Assembly: GCA_016987375.1 (NCBI GenBank)
Contig: PJRA01000508.1
Coordinates: forward strand, 2,349,130 to 2,412,216
Source of the DNA: Brachionus koreanus
Lineage: Eukaryota; Rotifera; Eurotatoria; Ploima; Brachionidae
Direction: 5' to 3'
DNA length: 63,087 nt
In this document: positions 56,147-63,087 of the stretch, piece after piece
How positions within the stretch are numbered: the first letter of the stretch is position 1
Layout: each line of letters opens with the position of its first letter
Translations under genes and position numbers: made by a program
Notes under the pieces: model-generated
Told to the model about the DNA's origin: nothing
Databases searched by the model: none
What the model saw: only the letters and a program-made list of their open reading frames with translations

Positions 56147-59100
56147 ATGACAAATCAGAATAATTCAGTTTTTAGAATTCCACCATATTACTTCATTCAT
56201 GTACTTGATCTTAACGAAAATGTAACACGGTTGATTATAGGTCCTAAGACATTTGTAAAGCAAGACAATGAGAAAGTTGTATACGGGCCAGAGAAAATGA
56301 TAATAATCCCACCAAATAATTATTGTATTGTTGAAAATCCGGTTTTGAGAGATGATACAAATAATGTGATGTTTGATAAAAATAATTCAGTATTGCTCGC
56401 TTTTGCAGATACTGAAATTCGCTTTGCTAGAGAACCATTTCCACTTTATCCAGGTGAAATTTTAAAACAAAATATAACACCATTGAGAATTTTGCCTGCC
56501 AACTCGGCACTCAGACTTAAAGCCATACTTGACTTTGAAGAAGAAAATGGAGAAAAACGAGTTGCTGGTGATGAATGGCTTTTCGAAGGACCAGGTACAT
56601 ACATTCCAAGAAAAGAGGTCTCGGTTGAAGAGCAAATAAGAGCAACAACCATTAAACCAAATCAGGCAATCAGACTAAGAGCTAGAAAAGAATGTACTGA
56701 TAGAAATGGCAAAGAAAGAGTTACTGGTGAAGAATGGGTTGTTAAAAAAAATGGTGCCTATTTACCTGGAGCTTATGAAGAAGTTGTTAGTGTAGTTGAT
56801 GCATATGTATTGACTGAAAAGAGAGCTTTACACATGAGATCTTTGAGAACATTTACTGATGATTTTGGAAAGAAAAGACTTAATGGCGAAGAATGGTTGA
56901 TTACACTTGACGACACAGAAACTCATATACCAAGTGTGTATGAAGAAGTAGTCGGTGTTGTTGATGTGACTACTTTGAGCTCAAGACAATATGCAGTGAT
57001 ACTTGACCCGATTGGAGAAGATGGAAAACCACAATTGGGTAAAAAGAGACTGATAAAAGGAGAAAAGAGTTTCTTTTTGCAACCAGGTGAAAAATTAGAA
57101 AAAGGCATTCAAGATGTGTTTGTTCTTGGTGAAGACGAAGGTCTAATTTTGAAATGTATTGAAGCTTTCGAAGATGAAAATAAGCAACAAAAATCTCCTG
57201 GTGATAGATGGATGATCAAAGGACCGACTGATTATGTGCCACCAGTTGAAGTTGAAGTTGTTACACGTAGAAAAGCCATTCCACTCGATGAGAATGAAGG
57301 TATTTATGTTAGAGATATCAAAAGTGGCAAAGTAAGAGCTATTGTTGGTCAAACTTACATGCTTAATCAGGATGAGGAATTGTGGGAAAAACAATTGATG
57401 CCTAATATTGAAAAACTGTTGATTAGAAATCCACTTTTAGAAGCAGCTTTATCTGAAAAATTAGACAAGGAGTCTTTACCAATTAGAAACAAATCGAGAG
57501 TTGTTTCATTTAGAGTGCCTCATAATGGCGCTGTTCAAGTTTATGATTATAAAGAAAAGAAAGCAAGGTATATATTCTTTATTAATGAATATTAAATTCT
57601 TAAGTCTTCTCAAGAGTTGTTTTTGGTCCAAATCTTGTTCTTCTCGGACCTGATGAACAGTTCACTCAATTAAGTTTGTCAGGTGGTAAACCTAAAATAC
57701 CGAATAAAATAAAATCAATTTGTTTGCTTTTGGGACCTGATTTTTCTACAGGTTAATTTTCTTTCCTTTTTTAAAGTTATATTTTAAAAGATTTTTGATT
57801 ATTTTTGATAGATATTTTTCAAATTGAAACCGCTGACCATGCTCGTTTATCATTGACTGTATCTTATAACTGGCATTTTGATACTTCAAAGATTAATGAT
57901 CCTAAAGAAGCAGCTAAATTATTCAATGTAAAAAATACGACATTTTTTTCCATGGATTTTGATTAAATATTTATTATTTAAGGTTCCTGATTTTGTTGGT
58001 GATGCTTGCAAATCCATATCCAGCAGAATCCGTGGTGCTGTTGCATCAAAAAGCTTCGACTTTTTTCATAAAGTAATTTTTTAATCTTGTGAAACAAAAA
58101 TCGAGAATAGTAAAAAACGAATTTTATAACTTTGAAAAAAAGTCCAATTAGTTTACAACATTTGATATTTTAGAAATTAAGAAATTTAACAGATTCAAAG
58201 AGTAAAATTGGGAAAAATCAGAGACCGAAATTTAATCTAAAAAAATATTTAATTATTGAATTTATTACATTATTGTCTTATTTTTATAAATTTAAATTTT
58301 TGAAATATTTAATCTATTCAAGGTGAAGTTAAGCAGTATTTAAAAATTAGCTTTAATTTGAAAATTTTTTGAGTATGACCATATTTAAGAGCTTCAATCA
58401 ATTTAGTTTTTAAATTTCAGATAAATTTTTTTTTTAATTAGCTTTTGGTCATTAAGCTATATATTTTGGTAAAGGAGCACACAGGCATTAACAATTAATA
58501 TCATATTTAAAATTTAATTATCTTTTTAAATTAAGGCCATATTTATGGCGAAATTATAAAATAAAGAAAGAAAGAAAAAAATTTCTCAATCAAAAATTAA
58601 TAAGTCAATAAATGAAATGAATAATTCATAAATCTTTAACTACTTAGCTAAAATTGGTCCTAGAAGCCTTTGAATTGACACCTTTTTGGGCTTTTGAAAA
58701 GAGACGAGGCTCACTTTTTTTTTTAATAAATTGTGCCAACAAGTTTTTTAATTTAGTAAAAGTGTTTTAAAATTTTATGAAAATAATTTTGAATTTAAAT
58801 TTTTTTTTATTGTTCATATAAGTTTTTGTCTAGGTGAAGAAATTTTTTGTGCATTATTTCATTGCAAAGACAGCTTATTATTTTTGGGAGCCAGATTTTG
58901 TTTGTGGGGACTAAGTGGATTTAAAAATAATTAATGATTTAATTTTGAAAGAGGGTTTAGAATAAAAATGATTCAGAATAAAAAGCACATTATGAAAAAA
59001 ATAATTTTTTTAAATTTCTTTTTCCTATTTTAACGGATATTTTTTAAGCAAAGAAATTTTATAAAAAGTTAAATATTTAAAAAAAAAAAAAAGATTCAAA

Positions 59101-59917
59101 AAAATATAATCTAATTTTAATTTAGAATTCAGCAAGAATAATAAGGGAAAGTGTTTTCGGTTTAGACGAGAATAAAAAAATTAGAAAAGAATTTTACTTT
59201 GAACAAAACAACTTAGTGATAACCAGCATTGACATTCAGGGAGTAGAGCCGGTCGATCAACGCACTAGAGATTCATTACAAAAATCAGTCCAATTGGCCA
59301 TTGAGATTACAACCAATTCACAAGAAGCCACAGCCAAACATGAAGCTGAAAGAGCCGAACAAGAAGCAAGAGGAAAACTGGAAAGACAAAAAATTTTGGA
59401 CGAAGCAGAAGCCGAAAAAGCCAGAAGAGCCTTGCTTGAATTACAAGCTCTATCAGCCGCAGTTGAGAGCACTGGACAAGCCAAAGCTGAGGCACAATCA
59501 AGAGCCGAGGCACAAAAAATAGAAGGCGAAGCCGCTGTTGAACAAGCAAGACTAAAAGCCGATGCTGCCAAAATCGAAGCACAATCTGAGCTCGAGAGAC
59601 TCACTCACGCTAGAAATGCCGAGCTTGGCTATGTCAGAGAACAGAATGAAATTGAAATCAGCAAACAAACTCAATTGAGTGAAGTTGAAGTTAACAAATT
59701 TAAGAAAATGGTCGATGCCATTGGAGCACAAACTCTTAGAGAAATGGCAACTGCTGGTCCAGATCTACAAGTTAAAATGCTACAAGCTCTTGGACTTCAA
59801 TCAACTCTCATTACTGATGGATCTAATCCAATTAATCTATTCAACACTGCTAATGGATTAATTGGTAATTTTTCACCCAAAAAACAAAAGCATAATCCTG
59901 AAGATGATGTAGATTAA
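56147..59917 (+). CDS. MVP: Major vault protein, copy 2, five exons
   Basis: Exons 56147-57567, 57615-57751, 57812-57927, 57983-58072 and 59126-59917 join in phase to give 851 residues. Domain order is as in copy 1. The first about 90 residues ([20 protein letters not shown]...) differ at many positions. Residues from [15 protein letters not shown] to EELWEKQL are identical to copy 1. The following segment has its own sequence ([20 protein letters not shown]), the shoulder region is diverged ([20 protein letters not shown]), and the cap helix from [10 protein letters not shown] to the end is again identical. Three introns are 47-60 bp and the fourth (58073-59125) is about 1.05 kb. All four lie in or at the edge of the diverged middle. 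The stop is 82 bp from the convergent RRM gene's stop. Both copies look intact. Confidence 0.96.
58073..59125 (+). other. Large intron 4 of MVP copy 2
   Basis: 1,053 bp of AT-rich sequence with GTAATT donor and TTTAG acceptor. No repeat family recognised and no coding frame. Confidence 0.8.
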
Positions 59918-59999
59918 ATAAATAGATCTAGATTTTTTTTCCAATTTTTTTTATTATCAGATTAATAATTAGCTAATCTAATTTTATTTAAATAAATAA

Positions 60000-60974
60000 T
60001 TAGAAATTTTTATATTTAATTTTTTTAATATTCATTTTCTCTGCTCCAAAATTAGATTCATTTTGATTTAATGTATAGCCTTGTTTGACTGCATTATTGA
60101 TTAAATCTACGAAATTTGTTTGCTCTTGTTCCGATGTGTGATACTTTCCATATAAATTTTGACTTTTTGTTCTAAAATTTGAGTATGGTTGAAATCGAAA
60201 CTGCTTGTCTAAATTAAAATTATTTTTTAATCCTATTTTATCATAGTTTTCTTTTTCTTTTTGTATGAATTTTCTTATTTTTAACAAATAACCTTTAATA
60301 AAATGATTATTTTGTAGAATTATTTTATCAACAGAATCATAGTCATCAAAAGTGATAAATCCGTAGCACATAGTCATTCCTATTCTTGGTGGTTTCAAAT
60401 TAACACTCAAAATATTTCCATATTTTTCAAAATAGTTTCTTAATTCCTGCTCAAATAAATCACTGCCAAAACCGGAAATGTAAATTTTTTGCGTATTTGA
60501 ATTTACTTTTTGGTTTTGATTTTTTTTAGGTATCATTCTTTTAACATCTAATTGTCTTTTTTCAATACAATGTGGTCGATTTTTCATTACTTCTTCCACC
60601 ATAAGAGAATCCGCATACTTCAAGAAACCGAAGCCTTTCGGACGCTGAGTATCTCTATCTTTAATCACATTGACTTCGGTTAAATTACCGAATTTAGAGA
60701 AATAATTTCTCAGTTCTTCTTCATTTATGTCATTATTTAAATTTGCTAAAAAAATTTTATTTTTGTTATCTAACATAAATTTCTTGTTTTGTCTAGGAGG
60801 TGTAGATCTTTTCTGTTCAGATTGTTGCTCAAATGGCATATAACTAGTTGGTGTATACAAATAATTGTTTGGGCTACCAAATGAATACTGATTTTGATAA
60901 ATCATTGGCTCAATTCCTATTTGATTAGCAATGTTCGAAGAATAAGCTGAATTTTCTAAATAATTGCTCCACAT
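60000..60974 (-). CDS. Tandem-RRM RNA-binding protein, hnRNP A/Musashi-like
   Basis: 324 residues with two RNA-recognition motifs. RRM1 spans about 73-150: RNP2 IFLANL at 74-79, RNP1 KGFGFLKY at 113-120, ending in RPHCIEKRQLDVKRMIPK, like the hnRNP A/Musashi linker. RRM2 spans about 162-238: RNP2 IYISGF at 164-169, RNP1 CYGFITF at 203-209. The N-terminus (1-60) is Asn/Tyr/Ser-rich and the C-terminus (240-324) is basic and low-complexity, without the Gly-rich tail of hnRNP A1. Likely acts in mRNA binding or splicing; the exact orthologue is uncertain (hnRNP A/B, Musashi or DAZAP1-like). Single exon. Convergent with MVP copy 2. Confidence 0.8.
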   Translation of the reverse strand: MWSNYLENSAYSSNIANQIGIEPMIYQNQYSFGSPNNYLYTPTSYMPFEQQSEQKRSTPPRQNKKFMLDNKNKIFLANLNNDINEEELRNYFSKFGNLTEVNVIKDRDTQRPKGFGFLKYADSLMVEEVMKNRPHCIEKRQLDVKRMIPKKNQNQKVNSNTQKIYISGFGSDLFEQELRNYFEKYGNILSVNLKPPRIGMTMCYGFITFDDYDSVDKIILQNNHFIKGYLLKIRKFIQKEKENYDKIGLKNNFNLDKQFRFQPYSNFRTKSQNLYGKYHTSEQEQTNFVDLINNAVKQGYTLNQNESNFGAEKMNIKKIKYKNF

Positions 60975-62589
60975 TTTCTTTCTATTATTATTAAATAAAA
61001 TTAGTTTATATTTTTTTTATTTATATACTTGTATTTATATTCAAGAGGAGTTTTTTTCTTTAAATTAAAGTACAATTTTTTGTTATTTCTCAACTGGTTG
61101 AAAATCGTGAATTTTTTACAATTATGCTATACCACTAAAAGAAAAGAAAATAAGTTAAATCACGTGATTTTCAATTTAATTTTACTTTAATATAATCTCA
61201 ATTAGAAAAATTTTTTTATTAATTAAATTAACAATTAATAATATGACTCAATTGAATATGAGTTTTTTTTTCATCAAGTAAAGCTTGTCACAAAAAACAT
61301 ACTTTTATTAATCTTATTATTTTAAATGTCTATCTATAAAAGTCGATTTTTCTAGATAAATTTTTATTATTTTTCGTTTTGTATGTAATTGTATGATAAG
61401 CTGTATGTTAGATATATTTTTTTGTTAGTTCAAAATTTAATCAAATGTTTATTTTTAAAGCCTTACTGCAAATTCGATGAAAAGATATCTTTTTTGGATA
61501 GATTTATTTATATTAAAATAGATCAGTTTTTATCAATTTAAAAAACCCGCTCTAATGGTTTATGTGCTGCAAGCAGTTGATTGAGGTTCCAAAAATCGGC
61601 CGAGGATGAAAAAATCTTCAAAATATTTCTGCAAAAATTAACTTACAGACCGTTAATTTTTCGACCTTGTGTAGACGGAAATTTCTGAACTTTATGTTCA
61701 TTCATTATTTTGATTTTGTCCTGAATTTTAATTTTGAATTTTTTATTTTTTTGATTAAATTTAAAATTTCAAATATTTATTTAGTGAAATTTTTTTTCAC
61801 AGACGGTCGGTCTGTCACTAGGCCGGTTATATTTTAATTTTGGTAAATTTTAATTTTGGCCGGTCAAAATTTGTTGGCCGCCGCCCAACACTAATAGAAA
61901 AGGCACAATTATAATCAATTAAGATGAGTTTTTTTAAAAATTGATTAGCGAAAAATTTATTAGGAAAAGGGTGAAGGAAAATTTAATAACACTGATGTAT
62001 GTATTTGAAAAAAATTTGAATTTAAATATTTGATATAGATTTATCAATATTTTTTTTAAATAAAAATTTCAATTTTGGGTGTTAAAAATTCTATTTAAAT
62101 AAAAAAAATGAAGTGTTATGAAAGGGTATTACACTGTTGATTAACCTTGAAGTTGAAAAAAAATTTCAAAAAGTCAAATTTTTTGACGCTTCAAAATTTC
62201 ATCAAATAATACTAAATATCAAAATTAAAAAAAATGTCTCTTTTTAAATGATAAATATTTTGGTATCTTTAAAAAAAGTTTTTTTTTCTAATTTTTTAAA
62301 TAAAAGATTTAAAGAAGCCATATTTCCTGAACTGTTGGTTAATCTTTGGGATTTCAATCTAAATTGTTCTAGAACCTTTTAGGAATTTGAATAGTTATGC
62401 ACACCACAGGGAAGGCCATAGAGCTTAGAACTCAATTACGCTTGAAAGGACGCTAAAATTAATTTTTGCGCGTGAAAGCGCATGAAAGAAAGAAGAAAAA
62501 GAAATTCCAGAGTGGTTAAGAGTCACAAAAAAAATGAGAATTGATTTTTGACAGTGGTAAAGATTTTTTATTTTTTCCATAGAGGACAA
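60975..62589. other. Intergenic region with minor repeat debris
   Basis: Mostly AT-rich. 61560-61680 and 61800-61900 are less AT-rich. The latter contains the palindrome ACAGACGGTCGGTCTGT and a GCCGGTCAAA...CCAACACTA motif that resembles 35796-35830 in reverse. No gene recognised. Confidence 0.4.
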
Positions 62590-62880
62590 TTAAAAACTTA
62601 TTGAAAATAACAATGTTTTCTGTGATGGAACTTTTAGAGTAGCTCCCAAATTATTTTTAGAAGTGTATACTTTTCATACCTTAATTGAAAGATGCCCAGT
62701 TCCTGTTCTTTACTCATTTTTGCCTCGTAAAAATCAAGTAATTTATGAAAAATTGCTTTGTGTATTTAAAAATAAACTCAATATTGTTCCAATAAGTTTT
62801 AGTTCTGATTATGAAATAGCATTTTTGAATGCAGTCCTAGCAGTCATTCCTAATTCCATGGAATTAAGTTGCACTTTAAA
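62590..62880 (+). pseudogene. Mutator-like (MULE) transposase fragment
   Basis: One open frame reads FCDGTFRVAPKLFLEVYTFH, TLIERCPVPVLYSFLPRKNQ, VIYEKLLCVFKN, then SFSSDYEIAFLNAVLAVIPN. Two of the three MULE DDE acids are visible (DGTF and SSDYE). The frame then runs into the R2 repeat, so the C-terminal part of the DDE domain is missing. It is better preserved than the fragment at 16575-16750. Confidence 0.82.
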
Positions 62881-62961
62881 CCAAAAAAACACATTTTATG
62901 TGCTTTTTTCCAATTTTTTTGATTCTCGTCGGAGGATTGACCCAAGATCCTAACTTTTTAC
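62859..62961 (+). repeat. Dispersed repeat R2, copy 2
   Basis: Matches 19151-19252 in reverse orientation. It contains GATTCTCGTCGGAGGATTGA then CCCAAGATCC. It directly follows the MULE fragment and may be the transposon's end. Confidence 0.7.
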
Positions 62962-63087
62962 CTAACCTAACCTAAAAAAATATGAGAAAAAGAAAAGAGA
63001 AGCTGAAAAAAAAAGAAAGAAAAAAAATCAAAAATTTTTACTTGAAATAAATGAAATGCTAATTTGTATATGTAAAGACCTGGATAA

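Noticed and set aside
1..63087. CRISPR arrays, bacterial operons, rRNA genes or integrated viral genomes
   Set aside because: No regularly spaced repeats with unique spacers, no rRNA-like conserved GC-rich segments and no viral hallmark genes were seen; the gene structures are eukaryotic.

Overview
This window is a eukaryotic, very AT-rich, repeat-laden stretch with about 15 protein-coding genes. Many introns are only 48-110 bp long, with GT-AG ends. Gene order, composition and repeat content suggest a small invertebrate. My best guess is a monogonont rotifer of Brachionus type, but that is an inference from overall character and not proven by any marker here. Two runs of N (13107-13118 and 25466-25516) mark assembly gaps.

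Layout. 0.7-7.1 kb (+): a complete 12-exon leishmanolysin-like metalloprotease (LMLN), whose long introns hold foldback and dispersed repeats. 7.4-7.9 kb (+): a small unrecognised protein. 9.6-11.2 kb (-): a single-exon family-92 glycosyltransferase. 12.5-13.2 kb: an internally deleted mariner-type transposon. 13.9-21.6 kb (-): a complete 11-exon HECTD3 ubiquitin ligase, reconstructed exon by exon to 850 residues. 21.9-22.8 kb (-): ECHDC3-like enoyl-CoA hydratase. 23-30 kb: a repeat region with LINE pieces, a structured short repeat, a dispersed repeat ending in a strong hairpin, and a higher-order minisatellite. 30.3-32.2 kb (+): an intronless, strikingly GC-rich PPM1D/Wip1-type phosphatase. 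33.3-35.8 kb: a LINE cluster. 37-39.2 kb (+): an intronless seven-transmembrane receptor with a large ectodomain. 39.7-41.1 kb (+): PTAR1 and TRIAP1, closely spaced. 41.2-42.2 kb (-): UBLCP1. 44.8-45.9 kb (+): FBXO8 (F-box plus Sec7). 46-47.7 kb: a second mariner wreck carrying an inserted short repeat. 47.9-49.0 kb (-) and 49.4-50.2 kb (+): an unrecognised 367-residue protein, divergent from an FCF2/DNTTIP2 pre-rRNA-processing protein. 51.3-59.9 kb (+): two major vault protein genes in tandem. 60.0-61.0 kb (-): a tandem-RRM protein. The right end holds a Mutator-like transposase fragment.

The genes are mostly unrelated housekeeping or regulatory functions and not one pathway. Most worth attention is the vault protein pair. 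Two long tracts, about 980 and 660 bp, are almost identical between the copies and differ only at silent sites. The 5' end and the middle have diverged, and the four introns of copy 2 all lie inside or at the edges of the diverged middle. That pattern points to gene conversion, possibly templated by an intronless copy or its cDNA. No prokaryote-like system, CRISPR array or rRNA gene was seen.
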